Program-made: the position numbers and the translations under genes
Notes under the pieces: generated by a model
Told to the model about the DNA's origin: nothing
Database searches by the model: none
Seen by the model: the letters and a program-made list of their open reading frames with translations, nothing else
Shown: piece after piece, positions 16,924 through 25,553 of the stretch
Position numbering within the stretch: position 1 is the first letter of the stretch
How the letters are laid out: each line of letters starts with the position of its first letter
NCBI RefSeq assembly: GCF_001306455.1
Contig: NZ_LGTQ01000005.1
Span: 1,178,001-1,242,000 of the forward strand
Length of the DNA stretch: 64,000 nt
Source of the DNA: Jiulongibacter sediminis
GTDB taxonomy: Bacteria > Bacteroidota > Bacteroidia > Cytophagales > Spirosomataceae
Reading direction: 5' to 3'

Positions 16924-18030
16924 TTATGGCCACCAGAGTGGCGATTGTGTGGTAGCCTCTCCCATATTGTACATGTCGCAATAATAACATTGACCTGATT
17001 TCCCACCCGGTTCATTGTCAAGCAAAAGACAAAGCTCTTTCAGGTTATTTTTTATGGCATAACTCAGAACGTCAGGGTCAAAAGTCCAGCGGGTGGATTT
17101 GCGTGACACCACTGCAAAGTAACCATTGACTGTCCAATCACTGTTAGTGGTTGTAAAGTTGGTATTCAGGCCGAAAGGAGGTTGATCAAAAAGTCCTCCC
17201 CTTTCATCCTGCTCCTTTAGTTCTTTCCAGAAATTATAATAGCCCTCTGAAATGATATCCTGATTCACGATACTCGAGAAATACCGGTAGAGGCGGTCAT
17301 TACCCTGAGTTTGTAAAAAGAAGAGTTCCTGATCATACCCACCTCCGGCATCACTTCTCAAAACCGTATGATGTTGATAAAAGGCACTTCTCACCCAGCA
17401 CATCACGCGTGTGGAACGCACCGTTTCAGCCAGCTCAGCCCTGTATATCCACAAAGGCTCAAAATTCCATTTATAATAGACCGGCTGCTGGCCGGCATGT
17501 TCGGGAACTCCCAAATTCAAGGTAATACCCTCAACGTTTTTGATCACTCTGTCACCGGATTCGTAGACATATTGAAGAGGGCTGACCTCCTTAATTGAAA
17601 AATCACCAAGCTTGTTCTGAGCCTCAGGCACAGACTCCCAGGAAGACTCAAAATGTTGTCCTTCTTTCAGGTCAACGTTCAACTGATATTTCATTTGAGG
17701 TTTGGCCTTGAAATCGGGCTCCAGCAGTTGGTATTGACCCGGAGCTTCATGATTCTCGGTATATGTAAAGGTTTGTCCAGTCTCATCTTTCAAATAAACA
17801 CTAGCCCCCGTAACTTTTTTATCAGCAACGTTATTGACATTACTGGTTTCTCCCAATTTGACGGTAAAGTATCGGCCTTCTGAGGGAATAGCCAGCGTTT
17901 CATTGTATGACTGATTACTGATAAAACTTTCAATCACCAAACCTCTTTTCATATTGATGACATTGAAGTCATATTTTGACTGGCAACCGGTCAACAATAA
18001 AGTGAATGCGATGTAGTTAATAAATTTCAA
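16924..18030 (-). CDS. DUF4249 family lipoprotein (second copy)
   Basis: 368-residue lipoprotein: signal MKFINYIAFTLLLTGC with lipobox LTGC. It aligns over its length with the next gene upstream: YDFNVINMKRGLVIESFISN near the N-terminus, PSEGRYFTVKLGET, then GGLFDQPPFGLNTNFTTTN and NGYFAVV. The C-terminus has GQCYYCDMYN followed by PLWW. DUF4249 proteins occur in Bacteroidota next to TonB-dependent receptors and probably serve as surface or periplasmic partners of the receptor; no activity is known. A 40-base gap separates it from the paralog, so they are likely one operon with the receptor. Confidence 0.85.
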   Translation of the reverse strand: MKFINYIAFTLLLTGCQSKYDFNVINMKRGLVIESFISNQSYNETLAIPSEGRYFTVKLGETSNVNNVADKKVTGASVYLKDETGQTFTYTENHEAPGQYQLLEPDFKAKPQMKYQLNVDLKEGQHFESSWESVPEAQNKLGDFSIKEVSPLQYVYESGDRVIKNVEGITLNLGVPEHAGQQPVYYKWNFEPLWIYRAELAETVRSTRVMCWVRSAFYQHHTVLRSDAGGGYDQELFFLQTQGNDRLYRYFSSIVNQDIISEGYYNFWKELKEQDERGGLFDQPPFGLNTNFTTTNSDWTVNGYFAVVSRKSTRWTFDPDVLSYAIKNNLKELCLLLDNEPGGKSGQCYYCDMYNMGEATTQSPLWWP

Positions 18031-18070
18031 TGGTTTCTCAGAAATAGTTCAGGTTATTAGTTCAATCCCC

Positions 18071-19195
18071 TCATCGGGGGTCCTTGTACTTTTTAAGCCA
18101 CCATTCGGGTGGATAGTTTAAAGAAGTGCCTCTGGGGTAAACTCTGCAATCCTTACAGGAGTCAAGACCTTCAGGATCAGGCTCATAATACAGTTCGCAA
18201 AAATGCAGGAGATCGTCTTCAATGGGGTAAGACAATTTTGACCTATCCAACTCCCAGCGGGTCATTTTCTCCTTAGTAACTGAAAAGTACCCATTGGTGC
18301 TCCAGTCATTATTGACGGCCTTAAAATTAGTAGTCAGCCCGAAAGGTGGCTGATCAAAAAGACCACCTTTCTCCCGCTGTTCGTTCAAGTCTTTCCAGAA
18401 ATAATAAAACTCAGAACTCACGACATGCTGATGAATGAGTACGGTGAAATAATCATAAACCCGTTCATTTCTTGTGGTTTTAAGATTAAAGAGCTTTTTC
18501 GCGTATCCTCCGGTTCTATCCTCTAAAATCTCAGTGTCTTTTAAATAATTGGGGCTTGTCACCCAGCAATGTTTGCCTTCAGCTCCTTCTTCAGCCAGAG
18601 CCGCGGCGTAGGTCCACATGGGCTCAAAACTCCATAACAGATGACGGGTATTTCCCTTTTTATTTTCAGGAATATCGATGTAGACATCAATGCCATCCTC
18701 ATCAATGATAACCCTCTCTTCGGCCTGATAGGCATAAACCTTTGTACGGACTTCATTGATGCTGATTTCACCCAATGCGTTCTCTTCTTGCGGTATTTTT
18801 TCCCAATCAGACTCAAACTGCTGCCCTGTACTTAACTGAACTTGTAATTGATATGAAATAAGGGGTTGTGCCTTAAATTCTTGATAGTTCAAAAGATATA
18901 AACCGGGATTTGAAACATCTTCTTCGTAACTCCAGGAATGCCCATCGTCATCTTTCAAAGTAACTTTGGCATCGGAGATTTTAGAATCTCTAATATTGTC
19001 AACATCGTTAGTTTCCCGGAGTAACACTGAAAAGTAACGCCCATCAGAGGGCACAGAAAGAGACTCCGTGAATGAAACATTACTTATCTGAGCTTCTATG
19101 ACAATGCCTTTTTTTTGATTCAATACATTGAAATCATACTTCTCATTGCAAGACAAAAAGATCGTCAGCGTCAAAATGAAAGAGATTTTCCGCAT
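18071..19195 (-). CDS. DUF4249 family lipoprotein (first copy)
   Basis: 374-residue lipoprotein (MRKISFILTLTIFLSCNE, Cys at 16). The N-terminal YDFNVLNQKKGIVIEAQISN and PSDGRYFSVLLRETNDV match the downstream paralog; so do GGLFDQPPFGLTTNFKAVN and the C-terminal DSCKDCRVYPRGTS...PPEWW. The carboxypeptidase-regulatory-like N-terminal half (DAKVTLKDDDGHSWSYEED) has the beta-sandwich look of DUF4249. The start is 2 bases from the stop of the TonB receptor, so they are surely co-transcribed. Expected role is a receptor-associated lipoprotein for uptake or sensing of an unknown ligand; the pairing is seen, the role inferred. Confidence 0.85.
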   Translation of the reverse strand: MRKISFILTLTIFLSCNEKYDFNVLNQKKGIVIEAQISNVSFTESLSVPSDGRYFSVLLRETNDVDNIRDSKISDAKVTLKDDDGHSWSYEEDVSNPGLYLLNYQEFKAQPLISYQLQVQLSTGQQFESDWEKIPQEENALGEISINEVRTKVYAYQAEERVIIDEDGIDVYIDIPENKKGNTRHLLWSFEPMWTYAAALAEEGAEGKHCWVTSPNYLKDTEILEDRTGGYAKKLFNLKTTRNERVYDYFTVLIHQHVVSSEFYYFWKDLNEQREKGGLFDQPPFGLTTNFKAVNNDWSTNGYFSVTKEKMTRWELDRSKLSYPIEDDLLHFCELYYEPDPEGLDSCKDCRVYPRGTSLNYPPEWWLKKYKDPR

Positions 19196-19197
19196 GA

Positions 19198-21882
19198 CTA
19201 ATTGATTGAGAAATTATATGTAACCGAAGGAAATGCCGCTCCCAGAACCGATGTTTTAAAGGCCTGACCGGTATTGTCAAACCATATGGCATAGGCATTT
19301 TTACGACCGAGAACATTGAAAATAGAAAAGATCAAATCACCTGAAAAGAGCTGATCTTCCAGGTGTTTTCCTTTTATGGTTAGCGACAAATCTACTCTCA
19401 GATAGTCTGGCGTACGATAGGAGTTTCTTTCTGAGTAATTGTTTACCGACAAAATACCGCCGTAGGAGTATTTTGATATCGGAATGGTGATGGGCCTTCC
19501 ACTGTTATAGGTAATGTTTCCTGATAAAGATGACCTTCCTCCGAGCTCAAAATTACTGACGACTGAAAGCTGATGAGGCTGATCAAAAGTCGATGGGTAG
19601 CGATTGCCATTATTGATAGCCTGACCTTCAAACTCAGACTTGAAAATTCGCCAGCTACGTGACCATGTGTAAGAAACCCATCCATTCACCGCCCCTCCCC
19701 TTTTTTTGACATATAACTCCACCCCATAAGCCTTACCAAGTCCCTGAGCCAAACCCTGTTCATAGGTTGGATTGAGTTTGAGATCAACACCCTCCAGATA
19801 GTCAAGAGCGTTAAATGTTTTATTATAGAATGCCTCTACTGATGTTTCAATCTTATTATCAGCCAGATTATTAAAAAAACCAAAGGAAAATTGATTGCTT
19901 CGCTGTGCTTTTAAATTATTACTGCTCAGTACCCAATAATCTATGGGAGAAGGACTAATCGTGGGTGAAACCTGCTGAATAAATTGCTGGGTTCTGCTGT
20001 AGCCCAATTTCACTGAAGAGCTTTCTGCGAACTTATAGCGAAGTGAAAACCGGGGTTCAAAACCACCCGAAGTACTGATAAGCTCATTGCGGGAATAGAC
20101 TTTTGTTTCTGAAACTGAAGGCAACCTGCCATCCCGATCAGCGTAATCGAGTGTATAAACATTACCCGGCCCTAAGCGATTAAAATGAGCATAACGCAGT
20201 CCGATGTCAAACCCGATCCTTGGGGAAGGTTCAATAGAGGCTTCTGTAAAGGCAGCGGCCTCAAACCCCTTTTGAACATCAATGGAAGCAGGCACCCACC
20301 GGCTATTTTCGCCGAATGGTACAGAAGTGCCTGGTGTTAAATCGTATGTATGAGCAGAAAGACCACCGTACCATAGAATTTTCTCAGACAGATCATTATT
20401 GAGCTGAAAATTAGCCGAATGTACTATAACCTGGTTGTTATAATCAAAGCCAAAAAGCTCATCATCACTGAGCTCACCGCTTTTATAATCACTTCTCGCC
20501 AGAGTCAAATCAGCGTTGAGTTTTTCGTTGAATTCTTTATGGTAAGTACCAGATACATTTGCCGTACTCCATGAGTACGTGGAAGAGGCATTGAACCTGA
20601 AAGAGTCATAACTTCGATAGCCCGTGACACTCAAGGCATCCTTCTCCCCAATACTCAAAAAGAGCTTCCCGGTGAGATCATTAAATTTTGATGAGCTGTT
20701 TTGAAGTTCAATATTATCATACTTCTGAATAAGCCAGTCTGAGTAGGAACTTCTACCACTCAAAAGCAGCGAAGACCGTCCTCTTTTCAAAGGCCCTTCC
20801 AGACTTAAACGACTCGATACCAAACCTAATCCTCCACTGGCTTTGTATTCGTTCAGGTCGCCGTTTCTGGTCTGTAAGTTTAGAACCGAAGCCACCCTAC
20901 CACCATATGCTGCCGGCCCGTTGCCTTTGATCAGTTCCACACTTCTGATAACATCCGGATTAAACGAAGAAAAAAAACCAAAGAGATGACTGGGGTTAAA
21001 AATGATACCTCCGTCTTGCAATATGAGGTTTTGACTCGTTTCGCCTCCTCTGACATTAAAGCCGGCCCCTAAATCGCCGGAAGATGTTACACCCGGTAAA
21101 GTAGTAATGCTTCTGATGGGGTCGATTTCACCCAGAAAAGTAGGAATCTGTCGAATGGTCTGAATACTCATTTTCTCAATTCCTGAGCGGTGATCGCTCA
21201 CATTAGCGTCGATAGCTCTGGCTGTGACTTTGAGTTCATCCAAAAAGTTATTTCTGTTTTCCAACTCAATGGTCACTCTCTGAGAAGTACCTCCTTTCTG
21301 GCGTATGACAGCAATACTCTGTCTGGCCACTCCGGGATGTTGAATTTCAGCATACGAATAATCAGATTTGATTGCGATGGTAAAACCTCCTGCGGCATCT
21401 GTTGTAGTGCCTCTCTGACCGTCAGCAATGTACACCACAGCATCTGCAATGGGGCCAAAGTCTGATCTGTTCATCAATTGACCCGAAAAACGCTCCGAAT
21501 TTTCGGGAATCACGAAAACTTGGGGGTTGCCTATGTCATCAATTAACCTTGACCGCAGCGAATTATCCAAAATAAGATAAGTGGTGGCATTCACTCTAAG
21601 ATTGGAGTAAGTCGGAAACATATCCTCCACGAGATCGAAGAAATGTTTCTTTTGAAAAATTTCTTTGACAATCGTATTCTTTACCGCCTCATCATCAAAA
21701 ATGAAATGAAGGCCAAACTCCTGATTCAGGCGATTGGCTACCTGGCCGAATGTCTTACCATTCTCAGTATCGGGTACGAAGAAGTTGGTTTTCTCATTTT
21801 GCCCAATAGTGAGAATCGGACATAGTAAGATTATGAGGACCAAAAAGCCCCTGGTTTTAGTTTGTTTGAAGATGCTCCGCAT
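19198..21882 (-). CDS. TonB-dependent outer membrane receptor with N-terminal STN and carboxypeptidase-regulatory domains
   Basis: 894-residue outer-membrane active transporter. After the signal peptide (GFLVLIILLCPILTIGQ) comes a secretin/TonB short N-terminal (STN) domain (about 38-107), then a CarboxypepD_reg-like beta-sandwich (about 130-215, RFSGQLMNRSDFGPIADAVV), the plug (DANVSDHRSGIEKMSIQTIR, GVTSSGDLGAGFNVRGGETS) and a 22-strand barrel ending in FPSVTYNFSIN with the terminal aromatic signature. An STN domain commonly signals to a FecR anti-sigma factor, yet no fecI/fecR pair is next to this gene. It is the first gene of a run with two DUF4249 lipoproteins. The ligand is unknown; a siderophore, oligosaccharide or peptide is possible. 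Confidence 0.88.
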   Translation of the reverse strand: MRSIFKQTKTRGFLVLIILLCPILTIGQNEKTNFFVPDTENGKTFGQVANRLNQEFGLHFIFDDEAVKNTIVKEIFQKKHFFDLVEDMFPTYSNLRVNATTYLILDNSLRSRLIDDIGNPQVFVIPENSERFSGQLMNRSDFGPIADAVVYIADGQRGTTTDAAGGFTIAIKSDYSYAEIQHPGVARQSIAVIRQKGGTSQRVTIELENRNNFLDELKVTARAIDANVSDHRSGIEKMSIQTIRQIPTFLGEIDPIRSITTLPGVTSSGDLGAGFNVRGGETSQNLILQDGGIIFNPSHLFGFFSSFNPDVIRSVELIKGNGPAAYGGRVASVLNLQTRNGDLNEYKASGGLGLVSSRLSLEGPLKRGRSSLLLSGRSSYSDWLIQKYDNIELQNSSSKFNDLTGKLFLSIGEKDALSVTGYRSYDSFRFNASSTYSWSTANVSGTYHKEFNEKLNADLTLARSDYKSGELSDDELFGFDYNNQVIVHSANFQLNNDLSEKILWYGGLSAHTYDLTPGTSVPFGENSRWVPASIDVQKGFEAAAFTEASIEPSPRIGFDIGLRYAHFNRLGPGNVYTLDYADRDGRLPSVSETKVYSRNELISTSGGFEPRFSLRYKFAESSSVKLGYSRTQQFIQQVSPTISPSPIDYWVLSSNNLKAQRSNQFSFGFFNNLADNKIETSVEAFYNKTFNALDYLEGVDLKLNPTYEQGLAQGLGKAYGVELYVKKRGGAVNGWVSYTWSRSWRIFKSEFEGQAINNGNRYPSTFDQPHQLSVVSNFELGGRSSLSGNITYNSGRPITIPISKYSYGGILSVNNYSERNSYRTPDYLRVDLSLTIKGKHLEDQLFSGDLIFSIFNVLGRKNAYAIWFDNTGQAFKTSVLGAAFPSVTYNFSIN

Positions 21883-21978
21883 CGTGATGATTATTATTTA
21901 AAAGATTTCTTCTAAATAATTGTGTTGAAAACCATCACCGTGAAAGTACTCACGCAAGACTAAAGAAACACGAACTGA

Positions 21979-23118
21979 CTAAAGTTTTTCCTTGAAAACC
22001 TCATAACCAAAGCTTTTGTGTAGCTCAAAGCTCCGATTTTCTCTCCAAACGCCAATAGAAGGTAAACCGACCCCATTGAAAGTGGTGGTTTTTACCATGG
22101 TATAGTGGATCATATCTTCAAAAACGAGTGTGTCTCCGATTTTCAAAGGTTCATCAAAGGCATAGTCTCCCATATAATCTCCGGCGAGACATGTCATTCC
22201 ACCCATGCGGTAATTGTGTTTACCCGGCATATCGGTTTGATATGCTCCCTGAATTCTGGGTTTGTAAGGCATTTCAAGGGTATCTGGCATGTGAGCAGCG
22301 AAACTGACATCCAGAATAGCTACATTAACTCCCTGTGCATCGACGATATCAAGAACTTTGGAAACAAGTACTCCGGTTTCCCAGGCGATAGCCGAGCCCG
22401 GCTCCATGATGACCTCAATATTGTATTTCTCTTTCAGGCGTTTGATCTGCATAATGACGTGATCAAGGTTATAGCCCTGCCGTGTCATCAGATGCCCTCC
22501 GCCCATATTCAGCCATTTCACCTCATGCAGAAGATCACCAAATTTCTCTTCGACATGCACCAGTGTACGCTCCAAAACGTAGCTATCATTCTCGCACATG
22601 GTATGAAAATGTAGTCCCTCAATGCCCTCCGGCAGAGAATCACCTAAAGCATCGCGTGTAATCCCAAGACGACTACCAACAATACAAGGGTTGTACATAT
22701 CAGTCTCTACTTCGGCGTATTGTGGATTTATCCGAAGACCCATTGAGATTTTGCGTTCATATTGATTCACCTGATTTTTAAACTGCTCATACTGAGAGAG
22801 TGAATTGAAAGTTATTTGTGAACTGTAGCTCATCATCTCATCAAACTCCTCTGGCTTGTAAGCAGGAGCGTAAGTATGGGCCAGACAACCCATTTCCTCA
22901 AAAATCAGCCTTGCTTCATTCAGACTACTGGCTGTAGCTCCTTTGAGGTATTCTTTCACCAACGGAAACATCTTATACATGGAGAAGCCCTTCAGAGCCA
23001 AAATAATATTGGCTCCGCTTTCGTCCTGTACGAACTTCAGCAAACTGAGGTTTTGCTTTAGCCTGCTTTCTTCTAATACATAACATGGAGATGGTATCTG
23101 TCTGTAGTCTATTGACAT
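21979..23118 (-). CDS. nspC: Carboxynorspermidine/carboxyspermidine decarboxylase
   Basis: PLP-dependent fold-III decarboxylase that makes (nor)spermidine from the carboxy form, in the cytoplasm. The ATG at 23118 is taken (379 residues, family-typical, starting SIDYRQIPSPCYVLEE) rather than in-frame starts 30-69 bases upstream. The PLP Lys43 lies in IILALKGFSMYKM. Further signatures are GLRINPQYAEVETDMYNPC, GLHFHTMCEN, WLNMGGGHLMTRQGY and EPGSAIAWETG, which together distinguish NspC from diaminopimelate and ornithine decarboxylases. Its pathway partner lies at 29724-30935, 6.6 kb away, with unrelated genes between. About 96 bases separate it from the TonB receptor gene. Confidence 0.93.
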   Translation of the reverse strand: MSIDYRQIPSPCYVLEESRLKQNLSLLKFVQDESGANIILALKGFSMYKMFPLVKEYLKGATASSLNEARLIFEEMGCLAHTYAPAYKPEEFDEMMSYSSQITFNSLSQYEQFKNQVNQYERKISMGLRINPQYAEVETDMYNPCIVGSRLGITRDALGDSLPEGIEGLHFHTMCENDSYVLERTLVHVEEKFGDLLHEVKWLNMGGGHLMTRQGYNLDHVIMQIKRLKEKYNIEVIMEPGSAIAWETGVLVSKVLDIVDAQGVNVAILDVSFAAHMPDTLEMPYKPRIQGAYQTDMPGKHNYRMGGMTCLAGDYMGDYAFDEPLKIGDTLVFEDMIHYTMVKTTTFNGVGLPSIGVWRENRSFELHKSFGYEVFKEKL

Positions 23119-23246
23119 TTTCTGCTCTTTATAATCGTTTTGAACCATCTTCAGCCCTAAAGTGACCTCAATGGTAGGATTCGGCACAAAAATAAAGTCT
23201 CTGCCCCCAAAAAGAGCAGAGACCTGTCAATTTATTCAGTCAGACT

Positions 23247-24089
23247 TCAGGAATTGATTTTAAAAGTAAGCGGTAATGTGTATTTAACTCTGACCGGCCT
23301 GCCATTTTGTATACCTGCTTTCCACTTCGGCATTGCCTTTACCACCCTTTCAGCTTCTTCATCACAGCCAAAACCTATGCCTTTCAGAATCTTCACATCC
23401 GAAATTCCGCCGTTTTTCTCTACGATGAACGAAACCACAACCCTACCCTCTATTCCATTTCTGCTAGCGTTATCAGGGTATTTCAGGTTTTTACCTAACC
23501 ACTTATACATTTTAGACATACCGCCCTCAAACTCAGGCATCACCTCAGAAATCACCATTGGCTCGTCTACTTTAAGAGCCGGCGGTGCCGGAGGCTCCGG
23601 TGCAATAACATCACCGGGAATTTCAATTGGTCCAGGATTAGCAAAGGAGCCCTCCACAGGTGGACCGTCTATTGTTTCATTTCCGATCGCAGAAATTTTC
23701 AGTTCCTCTTCTGTTGGTACTCCTTTGTCATCTTCGGGTTCATTATTTTGCACAGGAGTCACTTGGGGCGGATTTTGAACCTGTTTGACTACTTCTTGTT
23801 TGGGCTTTTCAACGATAGCCTTTTCAGGTGGATCCTCAACATCCTGTAATGACTCCGTTATTTTATCCAGTTCAACAATCTTGTAGATGTGACCAGTTTT
23901 GGGCTCAATGGGTTTCATTTTATTTATCACAAAACTGCTTAGAAAAACAGTGATCATAGATAAGGACCCAATAACAGCGGCTTTGGTAAGATTAGCCCTG
24001 TATTCTTGCCTCATGGCATAGGCTCCGTAGGCCTTATTGCGATGCTCGAAAACGATATCGTCAAGGCTCATTTGAATTTTCTTTTTCAT
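23247..24089 (-). CDS. Energy transducer TonB family protein
   Basis: 280-residue inner-membrane protein that couples the proton motive force to outer-membrane receptors. It has a cytoplasmic N-terminus of the Bacteroidota type (LDDIVFEHRNKAYGAYAMRQ, 9-28), one membrane helix (about 37-57) and a Pro/Glu-rich periplasmic spacer (EDPPEKAIVEKPKQEVVKQV; PGDVIAPEPPAPPALKVDEP). The C-terminal TonB domain reads GGMSKMYKWLGKNLKYPDNA, GRVVVSFIVEKNGGISDVKI, then PLTFKINS. No ExbB/ExbD genes are close. The partner receptor may be the one at 19198-21882. An 18-base inverted repeat lies 134 bases upstream of its ATG. Confidence 0.9.
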   Translation of the reverse strand: MKKKIQMSLDDIVFEHRNKAYGAYAMRQEYRANLTKAAVIGSLSMITVFLSSFVINKMKPIEPKTGHIYKIVELDKITESLQDVEDPPEKAIVEKPKQEVVKQVQNPPQVTPVQNNEPEDDKGVPTEEELKISAIGNETIDGPPVEGSFANPGPIEIPGDVIAPEPPAPPALKVDEPMVISEVMPEFEGGMSKMYKWLGKNLKYPDNASRNGIEGRVVVSFIVEKNGGISDVKILKGIGFGCDEEAERVVKAMPKWKAGIQNGRPVRVKYTLPLTFKINS

Positions 24090-24222
24090 TTGTGAAATGT
24101 GTTAGAATAAAAAGAAAACCCCTGTCAAAATTTTCAGAATAGTGTTCAATCAACGAATCAGACAGGTTGCCGGCATGATTCTAAGATCAAGTTAAATGGA
24201 ATATTTGAATGGAAAAAGCTTT

Positions 24223-24240
24223 TAACTAAATTTTTAGTTA
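24223..24240. promoter_or_regulatory. Perfect inverted repeat upstream of the TonB gene
   Basis: TAACTAAA and TTTAGTTA are exact reverse complements with a 2-base spacer. The site is 134 bases from the TonB ATG. Symmetry suits a dimeric regulator, but AT-rich DNA makes such repeats fairly common. Confidence 0.35.
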
Positions 24241-24736
24241 TTGTAGTTGTGACACTTCATTCGAGCAAAGGAAGTTCACAACATCCCAATTATTATTTTA
24301 AAGCACAACTCCTAAGATTTATAAAATTCAGTCATAATAAAATCGGTTATCACAAGAAAAAGCAGTAAACCAGTCTTCTGAAAACTTCTTTTTCACTGTC
24401 CATTGTTTCCAGAATGAAACATAATGGAGTAAAAATATAATCGTGCAATTGGACTAACAAACCACGGCTATCTTATTAAAAAACAGTTACTCTTTCCCCT
24501 CTTTTGGTGATTTTGGCACGGCATTTATCACCCAAAAAAGCTTTTTCTAATGTGCCAGAACGCTTACAGTTCTAAGGTTTTAGTCTGATTATTAATTATC
24601 CAAAAAATTATTACCTAACCCTTTCAATACATTCATCATGTATCCTCAATAAAAAGATTCGATGTACGTATTAAAGAATTGTAAATGCAAATTATATTTT
24701 TCACTATACCGTTAAATAGATATTTTATTCTTAATT

Positions 24737-24778
24737 AGCACTTTTTACATGTTATATCTTCTGTATAACAACTGTGCT
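24737..24778 (+). promoter_or_regulatory. Nested hairpin in the leader of the small secreted-protein gene
   Basis: Outer arms AGCAC/GTGCT enclose inner arms GTTATA/TATAAC with a 7-base loop. It ends 49 bases upstream of the TTG start. It has no T-run, so a leader structure or operator is more likely than a terminator. Confidence 0.35.
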
Positions 24779-24827
24779 GGCACAAAAATTGAAACACTCA
24801 TTACCATAACAATAAGCATTAATCACC

Positions 24828-25199
24828 TTGAGATCTTACCTTACATACACCCTGATTATTTGTACTTCTTTTGTCGGAAGTATGAACCAAGATTTATTCT
24901 CTTCATCATTTAATGAAAAACCGGATTCGGCATTTACTCATTTGATGAACCTGGATCTTAACTATTCAGTGAAGGAATTGACTAAAAAATATTCGTCAAC
25001 AGAAAAATCAGATGATTCTACATCAGATGATGATAAAAACAAAGTTTCAAATCAGGCTACAGAAAAAAAGAAGACTATTACCAAAGTGGAATTCTCGAAA
25101 GAGTCTAATAATCAAGCTGCAAGCCATTTGACAACCGAAGCAAAAGTAGCGGCAACGGCTACCATCTGCATGCCTTTCAATATTGTCAAAACGAAGTAA
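24828..25199 (+). CDS. Small secreted protein with a C-terminal ICMPFNIVK tail; unknown function
   Basis: 123 residues, not a family I recognise. The start is a TTG: an in-frame stop lies at 24813 and the next ATG (24882) would remove the signal-like N-terminus (SYLTYTLIICTSFVGSM). The middle is hydrophilic and low complexity (SSTEKSDDSTSDDDKNKVS; TEKKKTITKVEFSKE). The last 12 residues, TICMPFNIVKTK, resemble PICIPIQIVKNN at the end of the large secreted protein ending at 29580: six identities, with spacing of Cys, Pro and Val-Lys kept. A lone Cys close to the C-terminus suggests sorting or anchoring. The AraC regulator and that large protein are the next genes downstream. Confidence 0.6.
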   Translation: MRSYLTYTLIICTSFVGSMNQDLFSSSFNEKPDSAFTHLMNLDLNYSVKELTKKYSSTEKSDDSTSDDDKNKVSNQATEKKKTITKVEFSKESNNQAASHLTTEAKVAATATICMPFNIVKTK

Positions 25200-25237
25200 T
25201 GAGTTATAACTCTTAAGCAAACCGCAGTTATGCTTTC

Positions 25238-25258
25238 ATAGGGCTCCGGCCCTATTTC
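25238..25258 (+). terminator. Probable terminator of the small secreted-protein gene
   Basis: ATAGGGC-TCCG-GCCCTAT is a 7-base perfect stem with a tetraloop, followed by only a short TT, 40 bases after the stop. Confidence 0.5.
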
Positions 25259-25433
25259 AAGATCTCGGTCATCACTGATAATTCATTGTTCAGGTAGTGT
25301 GTCAAGACTGAGTTTTAGTATAGAATTGAGGGGCCAGAAACGAACGATTACGCTTTATACAAATTCAATCACAATTCCGAACTTACCTGCTTTCCTTCAT
25401 TGCTGAACAAAACGTTAAACAGTTCACTAAATA

Positions 25434-25460
25434 AAAGAGTACCTATCAAAGGTACTCTTT
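25434..25460. terminator. Hairpin between convergent genes, candidate terminator
   Basis: A 10-base perfect stem AAAGAGTACC / GGTACTCTTT with a 7-base loop and an A/T flank on both sides. The T-run after it is interrupted. Confidence 0.5.
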
Positions 25461-25553
25461 CATCTTTTAAACCCTTCATGAGTTTTTAGCTATCCTTTCG
25501 GCTTCTGTTATGGTTCGTACTCAATTATATCGTAATAAATACTGATTGATTCT

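Larger units (their letters stand above)
24090..24827. other. 738-bp AT-rich intergenic region with inverted repeats
   Basis: No convincing coding frame on either strand. It separates the divergent TonB gene and the small secreted-protein gene. It holds a perfect inverted repeat TAACTAAA-tt-TTTAGTTA (24223-24240), a 12-base palindrome AAAAAGCTTTTT (24535-24546) and a nested hairpin close to the small gene (24737-24778). I found no full TTTG/TAnnTTTG promoter pair by eye. Confidence 0.6.
25200..25553. other. 354-bp intergenic region with two hairpins
   Basis: No coding frame is supported. It contains a 12-base palindrome GAGTTATAACTC directly after the stop at 25199, a hairpin at 25238-25255, and a second at 25434-25460 between the convergent small gene and the AraC-type gene. 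Confidence 0.6.

Noticed and set aside
24535-24546. AAAAAGCTTTTT palindrome
   Set aside because: No loop, and a simple A/T-run symmetry that is common in AT-rich DNA.
25201-25212. 12-base palindrome GAGTTATAACTC right after the small secreted-protein stop
   Set aside because: No loop or T-run, too short to rank as an operator on its own; mentioned only in the intergenic entry.
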